Positions 22,501-30,200 of a stretch of DNA of 64,000 bases are shown here, piece after piece. A program made the position numbers and the translations under genes. The notes beneath the pieces were generated by a model. That model made no database searches. It was not told the DNA's origin and saw nothing but the letters and a program-made list of their open reading frames with translations. The stretch is from Pararge aegeria (taxonomy: Eukaryota; Arthropoda; Insecta; Lepidoptera; Nymphalidae): NCBI RefSeq assembly GCF_905163445.1, contig NC_053202.1, positions 806,001 to 870,000 of the forward strand, written 5' to 3'. The first letter of the stretch is position 1. Each line of letters begins with the position of its first letter.

Positions 22501-23016
22501 CAAATTTCAAAGTTGATGCTACCTTTTTCAAAATCATTTCCATTGAAAAGTATAGCACCACTTTGAGATTTACCTACTATAGGTAAAAAATAGATGTTTC
22601 TCGTTTTGTTTTTTTATTTTTTTGTTTATTTTACTTTTTCCCCCAAAGCAGGTCTCCAACCGACACCAGTAGGCCTCCTCCAGCCGATGTCGACGCAACA
22701 ACAAACACAACACAGCCAACCAACCAACAACAATCAGGTGAAACCTTCCACGAAATTGGGCGCGACTTGGGCTGACACATCAGGCGCTATTAACATAAAT
22801 GTAGATAATCTTCTAGCCCCAAGGTCACCCAAAGCTGGCCCCGCTCCTTCGATAAACCAGCTAAAGTCCAGTCCGAATAGTCCGGCCCACAAGCCGATGT
22901 CAACGGGCTTGGCACCAATGAACTGGCAAACGCCGATCAACAACAATTTTCAACCCAATTTCCAGAACATCCAAAATAATCACGCTTTCGTAAACCAGGA
23001 CAATCTGCTCCAATGA
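1077..23016 (+). CDS. lqfR: Epsin-related protein (epsinR/CLINT1), short isoform
   Basis: Golgi/endosomal clathrin adaptor of the epsinR family: its ENTH domain binds phosphoinositides and SNARE cargo, and its tail binds clathrin and the AP-1/GGA ears. Exons joined: 1077-1126, 5290-5491, 6348-6476, 8011-8119, 9534-9653, 10664-10754, 11369-11520, 12941-13091, 13427-13575, 14608-14748, 22652-23016. All junctions are GT-AG and every phase matches, giving 552 codons plus stop. Residues 1-165 are a full ENTH domain with family signatures MWKVRELADK, RNGSERVVTSAREHIYDLR, GKDQGINVRHKV and REERKKAKKNKDKY. The linker has IDLGAAA (about 281-287), FGDF (349-352) and FADF (367-370), the last two fitting gamma-ear binding motifs. 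The C-terminal exon has TWADTSGAININVDNLL, a conserved epsinR block. The start at 1077 gives MDRFISMWKVRE, as in other insect LqfR; a second ATG at 1095 is also possible. Identification is very secure; symbol follows Drosophila. Confidence 0.95.
1711..1850 (+). repeat. SINE family B copy
   Basis: tRNA-like head GCGGTGATAGCCCAGTGGGT followed by the family body (GGCCAGCTTGGTGGACTATG ... CCCCTTCTCATTGTGG ... AGTGGGCCAGTAATGGGTTG). Other copies at 8383-8540, 8585-8790, 38095-38280, 39940-40070 (+) and 60490-60795, 62582-62785 (-). Confidence 0.75.
4482..4876. mobile_element. PIF/Harbinger-like MITE, copy 1
   Basis: Inverse-orientation copy of the element at 25671-26039. It starts GGGGCGTTCG and ends ACTGACGCCCC, with shared interior such as TCTCACGTGAGATT and a region around ATTACGATTGCATTT. 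Flanks are TTA on the left and ATT on the right, so its TSD is eroded. Non-coding. Confidence 0.7.
5290..5491 (+). CDS. lqfR: lqfR exon 2 (ENTH)
   Basis: Acceptor ...TCGCAG ends at 5289; donor GTGAGG at 5492. Encodes residues 17-84 including TNVVMNYTEVEGKVREATSD and the conserved WGPTGQ. GC-rich compared with its flanks. Ends in phase 0. Confidence 0.95.
5492..6347. repeat. lqfR intron 2: minisatellite split by a SINE
   Basis: Degenerate units of about 45-50 bp, each containing TTAGTACGTCTCGTATAC and CAAGTGTCTTTTATGCAAG, run from about 5630 to 5842 and resume at 6096-6150. A family A SINE (5843-6095) sits exactly between two units. Confidence 0.75.
5843..6095 (+). repeat. SINE family A copy
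   Basis: tRNA-derived head GACGGCCGAGTGGCGCAGCG (A box) with B-box-like GTGGGTTCGATTCCCAC, then a body with TTTCAGTGTCTGGGTGTTTA, ACCCATAACACAAGC, and an (ATTT)n-rich tail. Pol III boxes are intact enough for transcription. Other copies: 9018-9290 and 43344-43612 (+); 6690-7345 (split), 14394-14575, 40438-40602, 53653-53907, 62050-62337 (-). Confidence 0.85.
6348..6476 (+). CDS. lqfR: lqfR exon 3 (ENTH)
   Basis: Acceptor TTTCGCAG ends at 6347; donor GTGAGC at 6477. Exactly 43 codons (residues 85-127) with RNGSERVVTSAREHIYDLR, the most conserved ENTH block of the epsinR family. Confidence 0.96.
6690..7345 (-). repeat. SINE family A copy split by another repeat
   Basis: The tail half (6690-6797, with CTTGTGTTATGGGTACTAAG on +) and the middle part (7273-7345, ATAAATACTTATAAAATACA onward) are adjacent in other copies, but here are separated by family F sequence at 6798-7272. 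Confidence 0.7.
6798..7272 (+). repeat. Interspersed repeat family F, two units
   Basis: Two diverged direct units, each beginning AGCTGTCCC(G/C)GCGA and ending near ATTGGTCCA(G/T)CCGTTCT, AGTTATAAATGGTGTAACTA and ACACGACTT. The TTGGTCCAGCCGTTC motif is a familiar lepidopteran interspersed repeat. A related piece is at about 3270-3310. Confidence 0.65.
7780..7930 (+). repeat. Interspersed repeat family E copy
   Basis: Reverse complement of the sequence at about 13967-14215: shared segments include AGCTTGATGGATCTTACAGC, CTAATCGTTTTTTCTC and GGGTCTACAATTTAACATT. No coding potential. Lies in lqfR intron 3. Confidence 0.6.
8011..8119 (+). CDS. lqfR: lqfR exon 4 (ENTH end)
   Basis: Acceptor TTCTCGCAG ends at 8010; donor GTGAGT at 8120. 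Residues 128-163 plus one base: GINVRHKVRELIDFIQDDER then the lysine-rich REERKKAKKNKDKY that closes the ENTH domain. Confidence 0.95.
8150..8300 (+). repeat. Interspersed repeat family H copy
   Basis: TTTCATGTAGGCAGGTATCA, CACTTATGAAGCGTTCATAC and CGCCCTGGTCTAAGAAGAGC recur at 30895-31030 and 61128-61285. It begins about 30 nt after the exon 4 donor of lqfR. Confidence 0.65.
8383..8540 (+). repeat. SINE family B copy with a duplicated segment
   Basis: Contains GGCCAGCGTGGTGGACTACA and CGGTAATGGGTTGATT. It has an inverted pair, TCCCACCATGAGAAAGGGT (8432-8450) and ACCCTTCTCATGGTGGGA (8451-8468), which folds into a tight hairpin with one bulge. Confidence 0.65.
8585..8790 (+). repeat. SINE family B copy
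   Basis: Carries the long internal part (AACGGTGAAGGAAAACATCG, CCTGAGAGTTCTCCATAATG) and the CGTGGTGGACTGTGGCC body with a TGATGATGATA tail. Confidence 0.7.
8810..9402 (-). repeat. SINE family C copy interrupted by SINE A
   Basis: Read on -, a tRNA-like head at 9402-9290 (CCTGGCGCAACGGTGAGCG, GGTCCCGCATTCGATTCCCC) leads to the body at 9017-8810 (TTAGTGTTCCGGTGAGATGT, ACTCCCTAACATGTTAGCTC). A family A SINE (9018-9290) sits inside. Family C copies or parts: 13120-13315 (-), 13621-13822, 15633-15894, 24190-24552 (+). Confidence 0.75.
9018..9290 (+). repeat. SINE family A copy inserted in SINE C
   Basis: Head GACGCTCGATTGGCGCAGTT, B-box region GGGTTCGATACCC, family body, A-rich tail. It interrupts the family C copy between GCCACGGCTAAA and CCTCCCACCAGG, which are adjacent in other copies. 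Confidence 0.8.
9534..9653 (+). CDS. lqfR: lqfR exon 5 (glycine-rich linker)
   Basis: Acceptor TTCGCAG ends at 9533; donor GTGCGT at 9654. Starts IGMSSEAV as in insect LqfR, then a Gly-rich stretch ending GWGEYSDRSTGWG. Phase 1 on both sides. Confidence 0.9.
10381..10580 (+). repeat. Foldback repeat family D, one arm
   Basis: GATGCTTCGGTGTCGGAGCG, AAACGTGCGTAG, a (GTGCGC)n microsatellite at 10427-10455, then TTTGGCGTGGAGTATAAAGA, ATTCTCCTAC and CGGAGTATAGCAAATTAAGC. Same arm at 59448-59620; full inverted pair at 62813-63085. Confidence 0.65.
10664..10754 (+). CDS. lqfR: lqfR exon 6 (acidic linker)
   Basis: Acceptor CTCTTTGCAG ends at 10663; donor GTGAGA at 10755. Encodes residues 204-233, acidic (ERNDEEEYEREDSDGDY). 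The reading frame stays open past the donor, but the GT fits the phase of exon 7. Confidence 0.85.
11369..11520 (+). CDS. lqfR: lqfR exon 7 (basic linker)
   Basis: Acceptor after a T-rich tract, AATTCCAG, ends at 11368; donor GTGAGA at 11521. Residues 234-284, basic and proline-rich, ending KKIDLG, the start of the conserved IDLGAAA block shared with vertebrate CLINT1. Confidence 0.92.
11850..12800 (-). mobile_element. RTE-like LINE fragment (3' end of reverse transcriptase)
   Basis: Antisense to lqfR, in intron 7. On - the RT active-site box reads RFADDIVLFSES (FADD codons at 12724-12713). After a frame break come EKTKIITNS, EECIYLGHLISFQ and an open frame at 12479-11994 with CILPCLTYACQSW, GHIQRCQDSRWTK and RPLKRWEDDIAKVAG, the C-terminal signature of insect RTE-type endonuclease-reverse transcriptases. 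It is 5'-truncated and frameshifted, hence dead. It ends in a (TTA)n microsatellite (11850-11873 on +), typical of RTE 3' tails. Confidence 0.85.
12941..13091 (+). CDS. lqfR: lqfR exon 8 (linker)
   Basis: Acceptor GCTTCCAG ends at 12940; donor GTACGT at 13092. Residues 285-334: AAASYGK, then Ala/Pro-rich, with SQELLDDLF, comparable to the DLVDLF motif in CLINT1 at this place. Confidence 0.92.
13120..13315 (-). repeat. SINE family C, 3' part
   Basis: Contains the family body (ATCGCACCGGAACACTAAAA, AACTAGCCACGGCC, GCCTCCCACCAGACC on +). It begins just after the exon 8 donor of lqfR and fills most of intron 8. Confidence 0.7.
13427..13575 (+). CDS. lqfR: lqfR exon 9 (adaptor-ear binding motifs)
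   Basis: Acceptor TTTTCCAG ends at 13426; donor GTATGA at 13576. Residues 335-384 with FGDF (349-352) and FADF (367-370). Such acidic-Phe motifs bind gamma-adaptin and GGA ear domains in epsinR. Confidence 0.93.
13580..13605 (+). repeat. (GAAT)n microsatellite after exon 9
   Basis: Five to six GAAT units starting immediately downstream of the exon 9 donor. The coding frame would read into it if the intron were retained. Confidence 0.8.
13621..13822 (+). repeat. SINE family C, 3' part
   Basis: GGAGGCTTCGGCCGTAGCC, TGCCATACCCCTAACAGGTT and CATCACTTACCATCAGGTGA, followed by an A-rich tail. Confidence 0.7.
13895..14265 (-). repeat. Family D arm split by family E sequence
   Basis: GCTTAATTTGCTATAGTCCG to GGTGTAATTTA (13907-13966) and TTCTTCAATCCGTATACTCC (from about 14216) are continuous in other family D copies. 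Here they flank about 250 bp of family E sequence with an (ATTTT)n run at 13967-13990. Confidence 0.6.
14394..14575 (-). repeat. SINE family A, 3' part
   Basis: (ATAA)n tail, then CACATCACCATCTAGCCCCA, GCTTGTGTTATGGGTACTGA and the reverse of the body. It lacks the tRNA head and stops about 30 bp before the exon 10 acceptor of lqfR. Confidence 0.75.
14608..14748 (+). CDS. lqfR: lqfR exon 10 (last shared exon)
   Basis: Acceptor TATTTCCAG ends at 14607; donor GTGAGT at 14749. Residues 385-431 with SNLDLLSEL and MGFDLDSLSGQF. Its phase-1 donor is compatible with both terminal exons (16814 and 22652), which makes it the branch point of the two isoforms. Confidence 0.92.
14865..15130 (+). repeat. 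tRNA-derived SINE, third head type
   Basis: Head GTTGGTCCAGTGGTTAGCAT, B-box-like CTCGGGTTCGAAT, then GCCTCGGTAAGCACGTAAAC and AGTCCTGCGCCAAGAAGTGG, ending near a poly-T/A region. The head resembles a shuffled tRNA but has no matching acceptor stem. Confidence 0.65.
15633..15894 (+). repeat. SINE family C copy (diverged)
   Basis: TTGCGCAATGTATGGTGGTC head, TTAATTTCCGAATTTTCTCT, GTGGCTAGTTACCACCCTAC and TTAGCGTTCGCGAAACCG, with an A-rich tail. Confidence 0.65.
16814..19545 (+). CDS. Tel2 (TELO2) terminal exon of the fusion isoform
   Basis: A single uninterrupted 2732-nt exon, residues 432-1341 of the fusion. Acceptor TTTTCAG ends at 16813; TAA at 19543. The N-terminal part is an alpha-helical repeat region as in Tel2. 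The Telomere_reg-2 domain lies at about fusion residues 1024-1140 (18589-18940), starting NYLRDLVEILND and running through FHIDKFLKIKSD to MLDVFTDAAERIAGM. After it come SKAKKNDFAAVSDHFFYPL and GFGDR, matching the conserved Tel2 C-terminus. An acidic segment (EELDSDDDLQPYD) precedes the domain, where other TELO2 proteins carry CK2 sites. The first in-exon Met is at 16879, about 22 residues in. A free-standing Tel2 protein is therefore not obvious. Codon use is more AT-rich than in the shared exons. Confidence 0.95.
19546..22651. other. Tel2 3' UTR and intron before the epsinR C-terminal exon
   Basis: AT-rich, with an (AT)n run near 20806-20826 and TGACGTCA-type octamers near 20690 and 20875. 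The acceptor for the C-terminal exon (CCCAAAGCAG ending 22651) follows a long T-rich tract at 22590-22640. No coding frame beyond short chance ORFs. Confidence 0.5.
19582..19587 (+). terminator. Candidate poly(A) signal of the Tel2 isoform
   Basis: ATTAAA, 37 nt after the Tel2 stop, a common variant signal. A canonical AATAAA also occurs at 19985-19990. Either would let the Tel2 exon act as a true terminal exon. Confidence 0.4.
22652..23016 (+). CDS. lqfR: lqfR alternative terminal exon (epsinR C-terminus)
   Basis: Residues 432-552 of the short isoform; TGA at 23014. Gln/Asn-rich, with ATWADTSGAININVDNLL corresponding to the TWSDPSVNISLDNLL block of CLINT1, then SINQLKSSPNSPAHKP. Phase 1 acceptor, same as the Tel2 exon, so the two terminal exons are mutually exclusive alternatives unless Tel2 is spliced internally. 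Confidence 0.92.
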
Positions 23017-24181
23017 TATTTGTATTTGGCAGATGCTTGCCAAACTGGTTGAGATGGCTTTTGGGCGATTGGGACTTTGGTGTGAAGGAGACAGATACAG
23101 TTAGTTGGGTGGGAGAAAGTGATAGTTGCGAACAATATTTCGTAGCATTTTGTACTCTATTAAGTATGCTCAAGGAAAGTTTAACATTCCATTTTTATTT
23201 CAATAGTTCAGTTCTTTATCGCTCGCTTACAAAACAAGTCAAAAACACCTCTAAAATATATGACCATGATGTAAATCATGATTAAGCTCGAAATGTATTT
23301 TGTGACTTTATACACTAGGACTGTCAGTTTGACGTATAATTTGAGTTCTAAGTTTTAAATGTCAACAAAACTGTTAATGACAATATGAATTGACGAATAA
23401 ATCATACAGAAACACTTAGTTGCATAGGCGACTATTGAGTTGCACGGGCTACTTTTCTGTCGGTGATGCGACGAAAATCAGCTGGTACAGCGACTGGATC
23501 GTTCCAAAACGCACCTGTATAGATATTACTGTGTATAGCCGATATAAGTGGATGTTACCATTTTCATTATTATTTTTATATAATAATAATTGTCGGAAAT
23601 AAAAGCTCTATCCAGTATCGGAAATTCACAGTAGTAATACCATCAATACTGGATAACTGCCCTGGTCGCTAAAGCAACTTTTATAACGATGCGGCGACCC
23701 GAAGTTCTCGTTTGGAACCAATATTTTATCGTGCTTACGCGATTAAACTGTGACAATATAAAGCGAGCGGAAAGCGATTTTTTTTTTAGTGTGTGACTGA
23801 GACAAAAGATGCGTTAGTAAAAGAAAGTCCCCTTCGCCCTTTAAGCTGCGCGTATAATTTAATAGGTACTAAAAAATGGTGGGTTTCTTAATTTTTATAC
23901 GATTTTGATATTAAAATTTAAAAAATGAAGGAATTCGAGTCGATTCGTTGGGGCCCACCGTTGACAGCTCACGTCACTTAAGTTGAAACTGCACGTCTTT
24001 TGCGTACTGAGTTTTCTTTTCTTGATTGTATATAACTATAATAACTTATCCAAACGATTTAATAAATGAAATACTCGCTTCAGAGATTATTTTTCCATTC
24101 GCACAAAAACCTTTGTAAACTAAAAAATATTTTTTAGATTTAAATTATTAAAAATAACCTAAACTACCCTCTTATAAAAAA
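23017..24181. other. lqfR 3' UTR and flank
   Basis: AT-rich, with poly(A) signals near 23396 and 23598. Nothing else recognised. Confidence 0.4.
23396..23401 (+). terminator. Candidate poly(A) signal of lqfR short isoform
   Basis: AATAAA about 380 nt after the stop at 23014-23016. Another AATAAA occurs at about 23598. Confidence 0.45.
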
Positions 24182-24189
24182 TTATAAGA

Positions 24190-24552
24190 CGTCTTTAAAA
24201 CCAGCGCAGCGTGGCATAGTGCCTAAGATGCTGGCAGATTTTGACGCAACGATGAGCGCTATGAATTTAAGTAGGAGGTCCCGGGTTTGATTCCCAGTAG
24301 TGACAATTTGGGAATTTATAAATTCAGAATTTTCTCTGGTCTGGTCTGGTGGAAGTCTTGGGCCGTGGCTAGTTACCACCCTACCGACAAAGACGTGCCG
24401 CTGAGCGATTTAGTGTTCCGGTGCGATGTCGCGTAGATACCGATTAGGAGACTAGCATACTCCCTAACAGGTTAGCCCGCTACCGTCTTAGACTGCACCA
24501 TCACTTACCACCAGGTGAGATTGCAGTCGAGGGCTAACTTGTAGTGGAACAA
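24190..24552 (+). repeat. SINE family C, near full-length copy
   Basis: Head with TTGACGCAACGATGAGCG and GGTCCCGGGTTTGATTCCC, followed by CTGGTCTGGTCTGGTGGAAG, CCGACAAAGACGTGCCGCTG, TTAGTGTTCCGGTGCGATGT and CACCAGGTGAGATTGCAG, ending in a poly-A tail. Best reference copy of this family in the window. Confidence 0.8.
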
Positions 24553-25670
24553 AAAAAAAGGATTGCCCCTTTAAATGGCAACTAATTCTGTGGCTGGCAA
24601 TACAGTAAACATACAATATTGTAAGACTATTTTTTCTTTAATGAAAGACTTATGCCCGTTTTCACCAAACTTAGGAATGGCCTCTGTCGGAAGACTAGTG
24701 ATCTAGGTGATTCTTGCAGAAAAAAAACGATTCACGAACTCTTATGTAATGTCTAACGACACTTGTTGCCGTCCAAAGTTACGATTCGTAAAGTTTAAGG
24801 GACTGGCAGGTGACAGATAAAAAAAATATACGTTTGTTTTTTTTTATAACCGTATCCATACGAAAAATTAAAAATAAGATAACACAAACACAAAAAACCA
24901 ATCATTGTGACAAGTTTTATGTGTCGCCTAGTGAAAATCAATTGGTGAAAGGTAAATATGTATGCCTAGGAATCTTCTTTGTTTGGGCTTTACTTAGGCA
25001 TTGCCTTGCGAGTGAAAACGGGTATTAAACTCTGTATTTGGATTCTCTTGTAAAAGCGCTTAAAGCGTGCAGCACCGACGCTGCTCAAACCCTTTCAACT
25101 AAAGTAACGTGTACTGTAAACGATAATGTACATAGGTGCATATCAGTAATATATCACAACATGATATTATTTTTTAGGAATTCTATGTGACGTGTGGTTG
25201 CCTACGATTGTCCCATAAACTCAATTTTTCCTAACTTGTCTCATAATGTGAACAATCGTTTAATCGCTTTTTAATGTAAAGTATGTTTGTCTGATAAACT
25301 CAAAACACATTAAACATAAACCTTTATGTAATTGTTTTTATTATTACACTAAAAAATTTTAAAAAGATGGTTCACATTATTATTTTTTTTTGAGTTTTGC
25401 ATTATAAGATTAGAAAATAGATTTTTGTGCTATTAATAAAATAGCTGCTAGAAGTTTTAAATCGCAAGTCACGGTATTGTGGGGAGTTACATATCAAGGA
25501 ATTTGGCAATGACGGGTAAGTGGATTGTAACCATAACATTGGGGTTTCAGAGATTATAAAATAAATCCTTGTCTCATTAAGTGAACGAAATTTCGATTGT
25601 TCTGTAGTGTAAAGTGTTTTAAAAAATACTTTGTGTCATGTTAAAATTAATAAAAATGAGATTTTCTTTA

Positions 25671-26039
25671 GGGGGCGTCCAAAAATTACGTGAGGAGTTT
25701 CTTTTAATTTTCTGTCTCTCTCTCCGCCACCTCGTGAGATGTCGTGAGATTTTATCCAGCCCCCTCCCCCATCCCCAATCTCACGTGAGATTTATCAAAA
25801 TTTGGATTTGTTATTGTAAAAAGAAAAAACAAATATGGTGGTATGACAGTCAGTAGATGCATAACGTCGAAGTATGAATGATCTGAATCGTATTACGATT
25901 GCATTTAAAATTAAATCTTAAGCATGTACAATCTAGATTAAATGGACCAAAATAAGTTTCAATCAGAAAAAAAATTGCGTGATATTTGCCGAGACCCCCT
26001 CCACCTCTAAAAAATCTCACGTATTTTATGGACGCCCCC
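25671..26039. mobile_element. PIF/Harbinger-like MITE, copy 2
   Basis: 369 bp. TIRs: GGGGGCGTCCAAAAATTACG at the left, and the complement of CACGTATTTTATGGACGCCC plus CC at the right. It is flanked by TTA on both sides (25668-25670 and 26040-26042), the TWA target site typical of PIF/Harbinger. No transposase frame. Confidence 0.8.
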
Positions 26040-26900
26040 TTATGGCTGTATGTTTTATTACAGGATTTTTTACAAATCCACGGGGAACCGTTAGTTCTTC
26101 TGGGATAAAAAGTAGCCTATAAGCTATTCAAAACTATAATCTGTCTGTGTGCAAATGCTTCATTATAAGTTCTTACCAAGTAACACTATTCGTATAACAC
26201 ACACTTTACACCGAAAGTATTTAAAAGATTGCTTAGATAATAAGACAAGCTAGAAAAGATCGGCTATACACTGTGAGACTTCACAGTAATCTCTGTTATA
26301 ACAGCTGAAATACTTTATTAACATCACAATTTAATTTTAGCAAGGTGCTGAGCAATTGTAGGCAACAAAATTACCACCACAAAGGCTTGTCAGTAGAGTT
26401 CTGTTGTTTATTCTTGTGTAATGTATAGCTACTAGTACTTTTATTACTACTTAGGAAGCGATATAATATTGTTTTCTTATTTAATTCTTCTTTTACTGTC
26501 TACTCTCATATCTCATTTTTCATTATGCAATACGTCCATCCGTTGATGCGTTGCTGCGTGAAAGCATGGCAAACTTTCGCATCTATAATATTAGTATGGT
26601 AGTAGAAACCTCTGTATAAATCTTGTAATTATCTGTCCTTTTCTCGGTAATTTTTTTTCAATATGTTTATTTATCTGTTATGAAAACTGGTCGAACTAAA
26701 TTGAAACAGGTGCATGGGATCATAATACATTCCATTACATACATTTGGGCAATGATATGTTATTAACAGTAGAGTTTAGGAAAAACAGTTGCTGGTGTAT
26801 GTGGATACAATTGACTAGGTTGTGTTACGAAATCGACATAAAGGCAGCAAAGCACTGCCTATATTTAACCTCTACCTAAACGTGGGTTATGAGTTTTTTA
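26040..26900. other. AT-rich intergenic DNA with a repeat fragment
   Basis: 26060-26210 (CACGGGGAACCGTTAGTTCT, AAAAAGTAGCCTATAAGC) resembles a common lepidopteran interspersed repeat. Nothing else seen. Confidence 0.4.
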
Positions 26901-27205
26901 TAATGACAGATTTAAAATCATCGTCATCCCCATCGATGGACGTCTACTTTTGAACAAAGGTCTTTTATAGGGAAGTCTTAATTCCAAGGTATTAAATCTT
27001 GCGTCCAACTCTCGGTGCAACTAGCCTGATCCCGTCCGTCCAGCGGATGGAGTGTCTCCAACGCGGCGACCCAACGTCCATCGATCTTCCGAGCTATGTT
27101 CTCTGCCCATTGCCACTTCAGCTTTTCAACTCGTTGAGCTATGTCGGTAAATCCGGCTCTTCTATAATTTCCGAGCATCACGTAAAGATAATCCGCGTAT
27201 AGCAC
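26900..27205 (-). mobile_element. LINE 3' fragment
   Basis: On -, the frame 27205-26978 contains YRRAGFTDIAQRVEKLKWQW and ENIARKIDGRWVAALE, the C-terminal region (usually KLKWQWAGHIARR) of RTE-like LINE polyproteins. Truncated on both sides. Confidence 0.7.
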
Positions 27206-27209
27206 GCTC

Positions 27210-30200
27210 CAGCGCCCACTGATTAAGAATTATAATGAAAAATTGTGACTAAAACTGGGTGCCCAGTGTGAGACTTTCTACTTACGTTTACTTATTCGAT
27301 CGCGTAGAAGTAATTATGCCAGAACAGCGCCATCTAGTGACAGTACGGTTTCCAAGTATTGTAAACAGATGGCGCTGTTAGGATACCATAGGTATAGGTT
27401 TGAATAGGTAAATGGAGGTTGAAAATCCCACACATTCTCGTATTAAAATTAAAATCGTCACCCGATTCAGATGGATTGCGTTTTTATTGTTAGGCAGATG
27501 TTTTTAGCAATTTCATTTGTTGTTAGAAGCAATCAATATGCTTCAGGTTCACCTAACCAATATATACTTGTAGCAGGCCCGTATTAAACCTAATAATTGT
27601 GATTACTAAGTAAACGATTACAAAATTAAACTCACCATAATATAATATTAAATAACTCATTTCTCGTATTTCTTTTTTTTGTATCAACTTCTAAAAGCAG
27701 GTTGTAGTTACGTTGATGTTTGTAATTAATTAATAATAAAATATTTTTATACCCGTTTCGGTCTTCGTAGTGGAACATTGATTAATTATCGATTAGTGTC
27801 AAAAATCTAGTGTTATATTGTTGTAAGTGTTATAATGTAATATGTAATGTTGTAATGAAAGTGTTGTTTGGTGATGCGCCGCTGGATATTAAAAAAAACT
27901 TTTTTTAAAGAATGATACAACAATGAATTACTGGGAGCCCACTTCTGGGACATTATTCCTTTTTTTTTTATTTAAATTTTAATGTAGTGGTCACTTATTA
28001 TTGTAACATTCAAAAATCTATCATCTTTTTGTGAATAGTATTTCTGCTGTCAAAATTAAACTTACATTTTTGTTGTATATTCAACGGACGTTTATTAAAT
28101 AAAAAAACATACATTTCAGTTATAAAAATGTAAATAGAGGGGTTAATAATAATTTATAAATGAACTTTTCTGCACATCTTCAGTTTATTTTTAACACATA
28201 AACTGATTTAACCGTTTATGACTCGGCAGTAAATCAACCCATTTGCCTTACGGTAAACGACATGACACTCTTGAGACGTCACGATAAATGACATGACGCT
28301 GTTATGCCGTCACGCCCTCGAGTCCCTCTTGTTGTACATCTGTGAGTCGACGCCCAACTTTTTAGTTATTATTTTTACTTTATAGGATTTATGGGGCAGG
28401 CCTTGGCCGCGCGTCAACAATCATTACTTAATTTGTAACACTTGTTATATAGGAACGGTACAGGTGGCGCTAGAAACTTGTATACATGTAGGATATTTAT
28501 ATTTAAAAAAAAAAACAATCATATTATACTTTAATATAATATAGTACTTAATGAATACGCTATGTATCATAATTGTAAATTTAATGACCGAATACTGAAA
28601 TGATTAAAGGGCTACTTAAAATTTTAATGGTGTGTTTTTTAATGATTTTTGCCAATTAATTATTGTTATAATAAATATCAACTATAATAAGTTAGTGATT
28701 CAGTATTTGGCTGTTCTTTATATTAATTTTCACTAACAAGAACGTAACATTTTAATTACCTAATAATTATTGAGATTTTGTTAATTTGATTCCTAACGAT
28801 ATTTTTTAATTCGTTAAGTTAAGCGTTTTTACGCTTTATTTAAATGTAGATAGAAAAATAAATATTTCTTTTACAAAAGTTTCATTTACTTTTAAATGTG
28901 AAAATCTTATGTTGTGAAATGGGCAGCTTAATATTTTTTACAGTATAACAAGTCGTCATCAAATACAATGTCACCGTCAACTGACGAAATACTCAAGTTT
29001 TTTGTATATAACTACTTGGGGGAAGTATTAACCTGAATACCTGGCGTGAGATTTCTACATATTATAATGCTATTTCCCAGTGTTGCCAATAGATGGCACT
29101 CTTTAGATTTCATACAAATCATAGTTAACTTTTATGAGACAGTACATAGTTAGACGTAGGTAGAAAATCTCACTCCAGGCACTTTTAAATATTGCAAAAT
29201 TTGATTGCTAACATTTATTTGATGCCGACTGTACTTTTTGAAACAAAATGTCGAAGCACATGGTAAAGATAAGTTATTCCTTATTAGTTTAGAATTAAAA
29301 ACGAAATTTGCTCGAAAGTTTTCTTAAGGTCCGATATCCGAAAAAATAATAACCATATTTTGGTCGTTATAATTAAAGGTATGGTGACATACGGTGACAC
29401 ATTGCATTGAAATTATAATAATTTAGTAAACGTAACTGTGTATATTGTATTGGAGGGGGGCTATATAACATCTCGCTCTGGTCAACTGTACACGTCATTG
29501 CTACCTACGCCTTTGCAAACAAAATGACTGTAAATACGAATTGTCACCGTGTGCTTAAACCATAATTACTTTTATATTTATTTTCGTCTTTTTACATTAC
29601 AAACGCAATTTATATTAATTCACATGGCGGTTATTATAATGCGAATGGGTAAAAATCATGATTGGGACCAAAGCTGTAGGCGCTGTTTTGCAAACCTTAT
29701 CATTTGTTTAAACAGCAAAATTAATTAAATTAACACATGTTTTTATCAAGTATTATTTTATTTTATTAATTGCACGAAAAAACATTCAATAAACCATTGA
29801 AGACAATAAATTAACACAAAATAATTTTGTCATGTGTTTGAATATTTAGTTCATCATTTAATAAATCATTCCAGAAATGCAGAACACTTGTAAAATCACT
29901 AATTACTATATCAATCATTCATTTTATTATATTATGGTACAAACATTTTAGCAAGTCGATATATGAAGCCATTCACATTATAAAGGACCAATAATCTTAA
30001 TCTTTTGGCTCTTTGATGTTTTTTTTCTTTATATTTTATTGTATCAATAATATAGATACTTGTTTGAATTTTTAATGTAGATTTTTATGTTTGTGCTATC
30101 ACAAGGTGGGTTTATGTATATTATTCTTAATTTTCTTATAAGTTGGAGCTATAAGGTGCCTATCCGGTTGCTTGTTTGTTTGACTGCTTAGATAAAATGA

